This document shows positions 1 to 5,542 of a stretch of 6,853 nt of DNA, piece after piece. The notes under the pieces were generated by a model, which was not told where the DNA came from, ran no database searches, and worked only from the letters and a program-made list of their open reading frames with translations. A program made the position numbers and the translations under genes. Each line of letters starts with the position of its first letter. The first letter of the stretch is position 1. This DNA comes from Chloroflexota bacterium (GTDB lineage Bacteria > Chloroflexota > UBA6077 > FW602-bin22 > JACQUS01), in the NCBI GenBank assembly GCA_016210125.1, contig JACQUS010000068.1, positions 1 to 6,853 of the forward strand, in the 5' to 3' direction.

Positions 1-240
1 AAGCTGGCCGTCGTGGGCGAGTGCGGGCCGGGGCTGCATCTCTTCGTGCGCAGTGGTGGCCGCTCTTTTCGGTGCTACCGCGTGGCCGCCTGGCAGCCGG
101 TCTTCGTTCCGGCTGGCGAGCCCGCGGCGCCGGCCGGCCACCTGGAGCTCTGGCTGCAGCTCGCTGATCTGGCCGTGGCCCTCGCGCTCCCCGACGCGGT
201 GTCGGCGCTGGCGGAGCGCGTCGCCGCGCGCCGACCTTAG
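1..240 (+). CDS. 3' end of an unrecognised gene (partial)
   Basis: The frame is open from the first base of the window and ends at TAG 238-240, leaving 79 residues of the C-terminus of a longer protein. Third codon positions are mostly G or C, as in the genes at the right of the window, which supports real coding. The visible part has a Gly/Cys/aromatic-rich stretch (near GECGPGLHLFVRSGG), then a Pro/Ala-rich link and an amphipathic Leu/Ala-rich helix-like tail ending in AARRP. I recognise no family or catalytic motif. A GTG at position 13 could serve as a start, but no ribosome binding site can be judged because the sequence begins just before it, so continuation from upstream is more likely. 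It converges on the minus-strand gene next door, and the two stop codons overlap. Confidence 0.6.
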   Translation, partial: KLAVVGECGPGLHLFVRSGGRSFRCYRVAAWQPVFVPAGEPAAPAGHLELWLQLADLAVALALPDAVSALAERVAARRP

Positions 241-1640
241 GCTCTTGGTGCGGCCAGGCACATCCGAAAGTCGTTCGCAGCGTCGTCCATCGCCTGGCGC
301 ATCCATTGGGGCAGACCAAGGTTCGCGTGGCCATTGATATGCAGTTGGACTCTAAGGGCCCAGACTAAGGAGCTGGCCACCAGCAGGAGGCATGGCATGA
401 AGAGACAGACCCCACTTACTCTCGTGTGAAGCTTGGGCTGAAAGCGTCTGGCGAGGATGGGCCCCCATGACCCGAATGCGGTCGGATCGTCGCTCGTATC
501 AACCATGATGAGCCCTGGCGCATCTCTCGGAAGCTGCTTTGCCTCGGACTTCAAAAAGGCATCGGCCCGCATGTCTGCATATGGCATGCGAGCGACGATA
601 TGTCTGTGAGGCTCGTCGTCGCCGCCGATGCCCCGAGCTTCACCCAAGCGGCAGACCGCATGGTCGCTGGGCTGCAGTGAAGGAACTACGTGACCCGGCT
701 GGGCGTCACTGAGGATCAGTGATGCCACCTCTCCAAAATCCTCCTGCCGGGCGCGGGGGTCCTCGCAGAACGCTGGGATTGCCTGCAGGAGAGACTTGGT
801 CTCGGCATCAGTAGGCTCCCGCTTGAAGAACACCTCGAGGGCGAATGGGTGTTTGATCGGCTCCACCAGGGCCGTCGTTCTGTCGAGTATTCCCTGAACG
901 CGGTTGCGCAGTTCGGAGAGGTCTGGTCTCGTGACTTCAACGTACGTCCAGTCCGCGGCTGATCCGCGAATGCGAAAATCCGGCTCTCGCCAGCCGTGAC
1001 CTATCGGAACTCGGGGGTATGGTTCAATCTCAGCTGTTCGGTGGCGACTATACAGAAGATGCATGGCAGTTAACTCGGATTCGGCCGACGCGTCGCGTCG
1101 CTTGAGCTTCGTAACGAGCTCGCATGGCGCTCTCACGGCATCCAGCACACGTAGCCGTCCGCCCATACTTACGACTTGGAGCAGCGGGCCTGGACCCTGT
1201 ACCCGAAACCCTGCAGGCTCTCTGACTGCCGCGATCCACTGTGGTCCGAGGATCCGCTCGACCCTGTCGAAGGCATCCAGGACGACCGCCGGCTCGGGGC
1301 TCGTGGCTCCCCACTCACGTTCGATCTCTTCCGTAGTCCAGCCCACCCTACGAATGCCCCCCTGCGCGATCGTGCGACCCTCTTGGCGATGCCCGTCCGC
1401 CCTCTGGCCGACGAGCAGCTTCAACATCGTCGGGCCGGCTCCCCGACTAGACGAGAACCGTCGCTCCAGCGCCGCACGAGCCAGCGTCCTCGCTACCCGT
1501 CGGTCTCTGCTTCCCATAATTATAGCACAGCCACCAATGCATGCTGACCAGACTCCTTCGTGCTCGACACCGGCCTCATCCCTGCACCGGCCAATTCCAG
1601 GTCCCTGGCGGTGGCCGCAGCGCGGGCAGACGGCGTTCAT
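237..1640 (-). CDS. putative PD-(D/E)XK nuclease-fold protein, possible N-terminal Cys-rich segment
   Basis: From the ATG at 1640 the product is 467 residues; the frame stays open to 1745. Residue numbers here count from 1640. The central part has the layout of the PD-(D/E)XK nuclease superfamily: a helix with Glu (ASAESELTAMHLLYS, about 184-198), then EPDFRIRG (about 219-226) with the metal-binding Asp, then YVEVTRPD (about 233-240) with the E-x-K position read as E-V-T. Thr for Lys is a known kind of variation but leaves activity open. The C-terminal NGHANLGLP resembles the NPHA..LP end I recall from related hypothetical proteins. The first 40 residues hold five Cys, beginning CPRCGH and ending CIGGC, suggesting a zinc ribbon. 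A hydrophobic run near 409-430 could be a core strand or a membrane segment. The start is unsettled: ATG 1517 and ATG 1427 are alternatives, and none has a good Shine-Dalgarno site. GC and codon choice are clearly less extreme than in neighbouring genes, suggesting acquisition by transfer. Role unknown; defence or DNA processing is speculation. Confidence 0.6.
   Translation of the reverse strand: MNAVCPRCGHRQGPGIGRCRDEAGVEHEGVWSACIGGCAIIMGSRDRRVARTLARAALERRFSSSRGAGPTMLKLLVGQRADGHRQEGRTIAQGGIRRVGWTTEEIEREWGATSPEPAVVLDAFDRVERILGPQWIAAVREPAGFRVQGPGPLLQVVSMGGRLRVLDAVRAPCELVTKLKRRDASAESELTAMHLLYSRHRTAEIEPYPRVPIGHGWREPDFRIRGSAADWTYVEVTRPDLSELRNRVQGILDRTTALVEPIKHPFALEVFFKREPTDAETKSLLQAIPAFCEDPRARQEDFGEVASLILSDAQPGHVVPSLQPSDHAVCRLGEARGIGGDDEPHRHIVARMPYADMRADAFLKSEAKQLPRDAPGLIMVDTSDDPTAFGSWGPILARRFQPKLHTRVSGVCLFMPCLLLVASSLVWALRVQLHINGHANLGLPQWMRQAMDDAANDFRMCLAAPRA
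1519..1527 (-). promoter_or_regulatory. extended -10 promoter motif TGCTATAAT
   Basis: Read on the minus strand, TGCTATAAT is a perfect extended -10 element (TGnTATAAT), ending one base before the ATG at 1517. The hexamer 17 bases upstream (TCAGCA) is a poor -35, but extended -10 promoters can do without one. If used, transcription would begin near 1512, downstream of ATG 1640 and inside the codons after ATG 1517, and would favour translation from ATG 1427. A chance match is possible, though TATAAT is uncommon in such GC-rich DNA. Confidence 0.4.
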
Positions 1641-1815
1641 GGGCGCGATGCCGAGGCGTACAGCGGGCGTAGGTCGTTCCCGCCGCGGCGGGTCGGCGAG
1701 ACCCTCGCGCCTGGCCGGCTGTCGGGCGAGCGTTGCACCGCTCACGGGAGTTGGTCATCTCCCTGCGGGACACCAGCGATGCATGAAAAGCGGCTGCGCG
1801 GCGGTGATGGACCTC

Positions 1816-1868
1816 ACTCCCCGGCCCCCTCTCCGACTCGGAGAGGGGGAGCAGAGCGGGTGGGGAGT
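1816..1868. repeat. nested palindromic repeat (REP/MITE-like)
   Basis: A perfect 25-base palindrome at 1825-1849 has 12-base arms (CCCCCTCTCCGA / TCGGAGAGGGGG) around a single central C. It is nested within an outer 7-base pair, ACTCCCC (1816-1822) and GGGGAGT (1862-1868). From memory, CCCCTCTCC/GGAGAGGGG palindromes with flanking GGTGAGG-like sequence occur as dispersed intergenic repeats in some Chloroflexi and other GC-rich genomes. That parallel is unverified. It could also serve as an RNA hairpin at the 3' end of the deacetylase-family transcript. Confidence 0.7.
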
Positions 1869-1873
1869 CCAGC

Positions 1874-1890
1874 GGTCGCCTCAGGCGACC
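1874..1890. repeat. perfect 7-bp inverted repeat with 3-base loop
   Basis: GGTCGCC (1874-1880) and GGCGACC (1884-1890) are exact reverse complements separated by TCA. It lies six bases after the larger palindrome and probably forms part of the same repeat cluster. A transcript from either strand could fold it. Confidence 0.6.
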
Positions 1891-1893
1891 TCT

Positions 1894-1906
1894 GGGAACC
1901 CTTCCC
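1894..1906. repeat. short inverted repeat GGGAA-ccc-TTCCC
   Basis: Five-base arms with a CCC loop make the third consecutive hairpin within 91 bases. Alone it would be unremarkable; its position immediately after two longer perfect hairpins suggests a composite structured repeat. Confidence 0.4.
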
Positions 1907-1953
1907 GGGGTGGGGCGGGGTAGCCGCCCGCAAGGCAAGTTTTCACAAGAGGC

Positions 1954-2874
1954 TCAGCGCGGCGGATAGCGCTCCAGCCAGTAGCGCGCGATGTCGAGCC
2001 GGCGGGCGAACCAGACGCCCGGGTGGCTCCTGGCATAGGCCAAGAAGCGCTCGACGGCGCGCGAGCGGGCCGGCGTGCCGCCGATGCGAGAGTGCAGCCC
2101 GACGGACATCATCTTCGGCGTCTCGGCGCCTTCGGCGTAGAGGCAGTCGAAGCCGTCGCGCAGGTACTGCTCGAACGACTCGATGCTATAGAGCCCGCCA
2201 CGGAAGAACCGGCCGTCGTTCAGCTCCAGCGAGTAGGGGACGACTGGCCAGGGGCGACCGCGGACGCTGACGTAGTAGGGCAGATCGTCGTTCATGGCCA
2301 TGCTGTCGTAGAGGAAGCCCTCTTCGGCCAACAGTTCGCGCGTGTGTATGCTGGGACCGTAGCGCGTGAACCATCCGAGAGGACGCTCGCCGACCAGGGC
2401 CTCGATCGACCTGACGGCCATGCGCATGCTCTTGCGCTCCTGCGCCTTCGGCATGTCGTGATACTCCTCCCAGCGGTAGCCGTGGCCGCACGGCTCGTGG
2501 CCGCGCTGGGCGATGGCTTTCGCCACGTCGGGATTGCGCTCCAGGGCGAGGCCGCAGGCGAAGAACGTGCACGGAATCTCGAGACGATCTAGGATGCGCA
2601 GCACGCGCCACACCCCGGCGCGGCTGCCGTACTCGAAGCCGGACTCCATGACGAGGTCGCGCGTCGTCGGCGGTATGGGCGACGCGACCTCGCCGGCGGT
2701 CTCTCGGCGCGTCCCGTCGAGCAGCGAGTACTCTGCACCCTCCTCATAGTTGACGACTACCGAGAGGCAGATGCGCTCTCCATTCGGCCACTCAATCCGC
2801 GGCGGAGTGGGGCCGTAGCCGACAAAGTCGCGCGCCGGCCCTGCACCTGGTCCCGCCTTTGCCTTTGGACTCAT
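1954..2874 (-). CDS. PuuE-like polysaccharide deacetylase family hydrolase
   Basis: The product is 306 residues, about the usual length for the allantoinase-like (PuuE) branch of the NodB/CE4 fold, probably cytoplasmic as no signal peptide is seen. The N-terminal DFVGYGPTPPRIEWP (16-30) is typical of that branch. NYEEG (42-46) stands where classical deacetylases have TFDDG, ESGFEYGSRAGVWR (77-90) follows, and GHGYRWEEY (130-138) replaces the H(S/T)xxH motif, with Trp at the second His position. LHSRIGG (260-266) is the C-terminal motif. Loss of the classical metal-binding set matches PuuE, recalled as acting on allantoin without the usual metal site. C-N bond hydrolysis of a ureide, imide or amide is likely; the substrate is not determined. 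Start at 2874 was chosen because GAGAGGAGGA sits six bases upstream; an upstream ATG at 2982 lacks this. It is transcribed divergently from the AMDase-like/M24/DctP genes, implying related function. Naming it allantoinase would be too specific. Confidence 0.85.
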   Translation of the reverse strand: MSPKAKAGPGAGPARDFVGYGPTPPRIEWPNGERICLSVVVNYEEGAEYSLLDGTRRETAGEVASPIPPTTRDLVMESGFEYGSRAGVWRVLRILDRLEIPCTFFACGLALERNPDVAKAIAQRGHEPCGHGYRWEEYHDMPKAQERKSMRMAVRSIEALVGERPLGWFTRYGPSIHTRELLAEEGFLYDSMAMNDDLPYYVSVRGRPWPVVPYSLELNDGRFFRGGLYSIESFEQYLRDGFDCLYAEGAETPKMMSVGLHSRIGGTPARSRAVERFLAYARSHPGVWFARRLDIARYWLERYPPR

Positions 2875-2966
2875 CCGTTGTCCTCCTCTCAGTTCGTGGC
2901 GCCGGGCGCGGCCGGCGCGCACTCGGGTCGGCCGCACGGCAGGCCGCTCGCGGCCGGGCCTCAGCC

Positions 2967-2988
2967 CTCTTGTTCTCGGCACAAAGAG
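2967..2988. promoter_or_regulatory. candidate operator palindrome TTGT-N7-ACAA
   Basis: TTGT (2970-2973) and ACAA (2981-2984) are inverted around seven bases, and the symmetry extends with one bulged base to CTCTTGT / ACAAAGAG (2967-2988). It ends four bases before the -35 hexamer of the rightward promoter, a usual place for an activator or repressor site. No regulator gene is in the window, so the binding protein is unknown. Confidence 0.35.
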
Positions 2989-2991
2989 AGA

Positions 2992-3021
2992 CTTGACAAG
3001 CGCCTGGCGTGCCCATAAGAT
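2992..3021 (+). promoter_or_regulatory. sigma70-type promoter TTGACA-17-TAAGAT
   Basis: The -35 TTGACA (2993-2998) is a perfect consensus. A 17-base spacer leads to TAAGAT (3016-3021), which keeps the key first, second and last bases of TATAAT. Transcription would begin near 3028 and run into the AMDase-like gene. The -35 sits inside a 9-base palindrome, CTTG-a-CAAG (2992-3000), so a regulator bound there could block polymerase. This is probably the promoter of the rightward gene set. Confidence 0.7.
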
Positions 3022-3152
3022 TACCCTAACTTGCGGCCGGCGTGGTGGCCCAGCCCGGCGGGCTCCGGCTGTCGATGCGGCTGATCACGGGCCGATCCCG
3101 CGGATGGCTGCCTGGTGGCCCGTGTGCACACAATGGAGGAGGTGAGGCGACC

Positions 3153-3911
3153 ATGGCCGTGCGCCGGCGCATCGGACTGCTCGTCCCGTCCACGAACTCG
3201 ACTGCCGAGCCGGACTTCCACATCGCCGTGCCCGAGGGCGTGTCGGTCCACAGCCAGCGCCTATGGCTGGAGCCCGTCCCCAGCACCCACGCCACGATGG
3301 ACGGGATGAACGCCCAGCTCGCCGAGGCAGCGCGCCACCTCGCGCCCGCCCACGTCGAGATCGTCTGCATGGCTGGGACGACCAACAGCTTCCATCGTGG
3401 CCTCCAAGGCAGCACGTGGATGGAGGACGAGATGCGCCGCGGCTCGGGCCTGCCGACGGTCGCCAGCTCGCCCTCCATCGCCCAGGCGCTGCGCTACTAC
3501 GGCGTGCGCAGGATCTCGGTCGCGACGCCGTACCCGCTGTGGAACAACGAGCGGCTGAAAGAGTACTTCACCGCCGCGGGCTTCGACGTCCTCAACGTCG
3601 AGAGCGACCCGCGCATCGCCGACGGCCATCCCCAGCACATGAACGACCAGGACCCGCGCGAGATCGCCGCCTTCGCGGCGTCGATCTGCCGCGACGAGGC
3701 TGACGCCGTCTTCTGCGCCTGCTCGGGGTGGCGCACCATGGAGGCCGCCGCCGAGGTCGAGCGCCGCACCGGCAGGGTCGTCGTCACCACGAACCAGGCG
3801 ACCGTCTGGCGCACGCTGCGCAAGATCGGCGTCGAGCGGGCCAAGCCGGGCTTCGGGCGGCTGCTCGATGAGATGCCGCCAATCGAGGATCCCGTCCTCG
3901 TCGCTGGGTGA
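3153..3911 (+). CDS. arylmalonate decarboxylase / maleate isomerase-like protein (Asp/Glu racemase superfamily)
   Basis: The product is 252 residues, normal for the family. The N-terminus RRIGLLVPSTNSTAEPDF (5-22) is the substrate-carboxylate loop shared by maleate isomerases and arylmalonate decarboxylases. CMAGTTNSFHRG (72-83) aligns with the MGTSLSFYRG-type segment of arylmalonate decarboxylase, where Gly replaces the first catalytic Cys of racemases and isomerases. CACSGWRTMEAAAEVERR (188-205) carries the second Cys, most likely Cys190 before SG. One Cys plus the Gly-Thr-Thr oxyanion-hole-like segment favours a decarboxylase-type mechanism over a two-Cys racemase; this rests on alignment from memory. 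It would act in the cytoplasm on a malonate- or maleate-like diacid. ATG 3153 was chosen because AGGAGGTGA lies seven bases upstream; the frame is open from 3042 but without such a site. It is the first gene downstream of the 2993-3021 promoter and precedes the M24 gene by 181 bases. Annotation pipelines might call it Asp/Glu racemase or maleate cis-trans isomerase. Confidence 0.82.
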   Translation: MAVRRRIGLLVPSTNSTAEPDFHIAVPEGVSVHSQRLWLEPVPSTHATMDGMNAQLAEAARHLAPAHVEIVCMAGTTNSFHRGLQGSTWMEDEMRRGSGLPTVASSPSIAQALRYYGVRRISVATPYPLWNNERLKEYFTAAGFDVLNVESDPRIADGHPQHMNDQDPREIAAFAASICRDEADAVFCACSGWRTMEAAAEVERRTGRVVVTTNQATVWRTLRKIGVERAKPGFGRLLDEMPPIEDPVLVAG

Positions 3912-4092
3912 GCCCCGCCGGGCGAGCCGCCCGTCGACACCGGCCGCGGAGCCCGGCGTTCGCGTTGTACGCGGGCGCGCGAGTCTTCGACGACCGCGCG
4001 CATGTCGCTGTGGCCATTCGATAGCCGGCCCGTGGGCGTGCGGACGGCGTTGCCCGGCACCGCGCGTCGGGCACGACTTGCAGGGGACACGC
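3912..4092 (+). other. 181-base gap between AMDase-like and M24 genes
   Basis: The frame of the M24 gene is open through this gap, but its translation is Arg/Pro-rich and unlike the family N-terminus, so it is treated as non-coding. No convincing promoter or terminator is visible. A weak inverted pair TGCCCG/CGGGCA (4051-4056 and 4068-4073) lies just before the ribosome binding site of the M24 gene. The downstream gene may be read through from 3028 or use an unrecognised promoter here. Confidence 0.35.
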
Positions 4093-5214
4093 ATGAGAAT
4101 CGCCACCGGCAACCTCGACCGCCTGCGCCGGCTCGTCCGCGATGCCGGCCTGGACGCCGTGGTGGCCGCGTCGCCCGAGAACGTTCCGTATATCGCTGGC
4201 GTCATCATCCCCACGCAGCGGTCGCTGCGCGAGCGCCTGGCGATGGTCCTGTGGCCGGCGGAGGGCGAGCCGGCCTTCGTCGTCTGCGACCTGGAGTACG
4301 AGCTGGCGCGCGCGGCGACGTGGATCAACGACCTGCGGTCCTACGTCGAGCTCCAGCAGTCGCCGATCAAGGCGCTCGTGGCGGTCATCGCGGAGCGAGG
4401 GCTGGCCCGCGGGCGCATCGGCATCGAGTACCGCTACCTGCTGGCCGTGTTCTGGGACGAGCTGCGCGCGCTCCTGCCCCACGCGACGTGGGTCCACGCC
4501 GACGGCGTGCTCAGCGAAGCGCGCGTGGTCAAAATGCAGCACGAGATCGACCTGCTGGCGCGCGCCAATCGCGCCACCGAGGAGGCGCACCTCGACGCCT
4601 ACCGCGCCATGCGGCCGGGTGAGACGGAGAGAGACATCGCCGAGCGGCTGTCGCGCGGCATCCTGCGCTCCGGCGCCGACGAGGTGGCGTTTTGCTATCT
4701 CAACGGCGGCGCGCGCACGGGCATGCGCCACCTCGTGCCGGGCGACTATGCCATCCAGCCCGGCGACCTAGTCAAGTGCGACGCCGGTGGCACCTACCAC
4801 GGCTACTACTCGGACATCGCGCGGACCGTCGCGCTGGGGACGCCGCGGCCCGCGCAGCGCGAGACGTACAAGAAGATCTATGAGATCCACCATGCCTGCC
4901 TGAGCGCCGCGCGGCCGGGCATCCCGGCCTCCGAGATCTACCGCGTGCAGCAGGACGGCTTCGCGCGCCGCGGCCTGCCGTTCCCCGTGCCTCACGCGGG
5001 ACACAGCATCGGCCTGGAGGCTCACGAAGCGCCGATGCTCGCGCCGCTAAGCGCGCGCGAGCTCGAGCCGAACATGGTCATCGCCATCGAGACGCGACTG
5101 CTCGTCCCTGAGAAAGAGGGCTATCACGTCGAGGACATCGTGCTCATCACCGAGACTGGCGGGCAGGTGCTGACGACGCAGCGCGGGACCGACGACCTGC
5201 TCATCGTCGCGTAG
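4093..5214 (+). CDS. M24 family metallohydrolase (creatinase / Xaa-Pro peptidase type)
   Basis: The product is 373 residues with the two-domain layout of Xaa-Pro peptidases and creatinase. A Creatinase_N-type domain (about 8-138) is followed by a pita-bread catalytic domain (about 148-365). All five dinuclear-metal ligands are visible: Asp230 in KCDAGG, Asp241 in YYSDIARTV, His304 in AGHSIGLEAHE (His311 being the second family His), Glu333 in AIETRL and Glu347 in HVEDIVLIT. An intact metal site predicts an active hydrolase of a peptide, amide or related C-N bond; creatinase-fold members without full metal ligation are thus less likely models. No signal peptide is seen, so it is probably cytoplasmic. 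ATG 4093 matches the expected N-terminus and has AGGGGA five bases upstream. It lies between the AMDase-like gene and the DctP genes, suggesting a role in degrading an imported compound rather than general proline-peptide turnover. The actual substrate cannot be read from the sequence. Confidence 0.88.
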   Translation: MRIATGNLDRLRRLVRDAGLDAVVAASPENVPYIAGVIIPTQRSLRERLAMVLWPAEGEPAFVVCDLEYELARAATWINDLRSYVELQQSPIKALVAVIAERGLARGRIGIEYRYLLAVFWDELRALLPHATWVHADGVLSEARVVKMQHEIDLLARANRATEEAHLDAYRAMRPGETERDIAERLSRGILRSGADEVAFCYLNGGARTGMRHLVPGDYAIQPGDLVKCDAGGTYHGYYSDIARTVALGTPRPAQRETYKKIYEIHHACLSAARPGIPASEIYRVQQDGFARRGLPFPVPHAGHSIGLEAHEAPMLAPLSARELEPNMVIAIETRLLVPEKEGYHVEDIVLITETGGQVLTTQRGTDDLLIVA

Positions 5215-5229
5215 TCGTGCCGGGCGGAC

Positions 5230-5542
5230 CGGTCGGGTGGTACGTGCCCGTTGGAGGACAGGCGGAGCGCGCGCGGAGGGCGCGGCGCTCGTGAGGGAGG
5301 TGAGGCGTGATCTACCCAGGTCTCCTGATCGGGTTCATCGGCGTGTTGGTCGTGGCGTGCGCGCCGGCCGCCCCGGCGCCGCAGCCGAAGGCGGCGGAGG
5401 CCCCGGCGAAGGCGGCCGCGCCGCCGGCGGCGCCAGCAGCGGCGCCGAAGCCGGCTGCGCCGGCTGCCGCGCCGGAGAAGCCCGCCGCGGCGCCGGCCGC
5501 GCCGGCGCCGCCCAAGGCCGCGGCACCGGCGCAGCCCAAAGC
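5230..5542 (+). repeat. first copy of a direct repeat spanning the DctP leader and N-terminal coding region
   Basis: This segment matches 6542-6853 at an offset of about 1311 bases, covering the untranslated leader, ribosome binding site, lipoprotein signal and tether codons. By hand alignment, the leader (5231-5306) differs at 7 bases plus a one-base indel of 76; the signal codons (5307-5372) at 18 of 66; the tether codons (5373-5542) at 6 of 170. It therefore belongs to a tandem gene duplication that probably continues past the window. Confidence 0.85.

Larger units (their letters stand above)
1641..1953. other. non-coding stretch with palindromes between two minus-strand genes
   Basis: This is upstream of the nuclease-like gene (if it starts at 1640) and downstream of the deacetylase-family gene. 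Frames open through it on both strands give Arg/Pro/Ser-rich translations without recognisable features. Its right half holds the inverted repeats listed separately. Nothing else identifiable is seen; no T-run follows the hairpins on the minus strand, so a classical intrinsic terminator is not supported. Confidence 0.5.
2875..3152. promoter_or_regulatory. divergent intergenic control region
   Basis: This spacer between the deacetylase-family gene and the AMDase-like gene carries a clear rightward promoter, two small palindromes near it, and near-perfect ribosome binding sites at both ends (GAGAGGAGGA leftward at 2881-2890; AGGAGGTGA rightward at 3137-3145). The AT-richer patch at about 2967-3030 stands out from GC-rich flanks. 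No equally good leftward promoter is visible: TTGTCA on the minus strand lacks a matching -10 at 16-18 bases. The rightward leader would be about 125 nt; I recognise no riboswitch in it. Confidence 0.6.

Noticed and set aside
1816..1906. CRISPR array or intrinsic terminator
   Set aside because: There are no regularly spaced direct repeats, and no T-run follows the hairpins on the strand of the upstream gene.
1063..1923. Plus-strand open frame of 286 codons
   Set aside because: It lies mostly opposite the nuclease-like gene, is Ser/Arg/Pro-rich and runs through the palindrome cluster. The minus-strand reading shows recognisable fold motifs and this one does not.
1576..1938. Minus-strand small frame across the repeat region
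   Set aside because: Its translation is Arg/Pro-rich, it crosses all three hairpins and overlaps the other minus-strand gene; no ribosome binding site.
1560..2270. Plus-strand open frame of 236 codons
   Set aside because: Arg/Ser/Ala-rich, crosses the intergenic repeats and the 3' part of the deacetylase-family gene on the opposite strand.
2875..2982. Longer N-terminus for the deacetylase-family gene from ATG 2982
   Set aside because: The extension is Arg-rich and unlike the family, and a strong Shine-Dalgarno site points to 2874.
4051..4073. TGCCCG-N11-CGGGCA hairpin before the M24 gene as a terminator or riboswitch
   Set aside because: A six-base stem with a long loop is expected by chance at this GC content, and no T-run follows.
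3868..4092. Longer N-terminus for the M24 gene, overlapping the upstream gene
   Set aside because: The translated extension is Arg/Pro-rich, has no family similarity and would overlap the AMDase-like gene.
3261..4328. Minus-strand open frame opposite the AMDase-like and M24 genes
   Set aside because: It spans two well-supported plus-strand genes and the gap between them and is Arg/Ala-rich without motifs.
3784..4731. Minus-strand open frame of 315 codons opposite the M24 gene
   Set aside because: Antisense shadow of a gene with all M24 metal ligands; no independent support.
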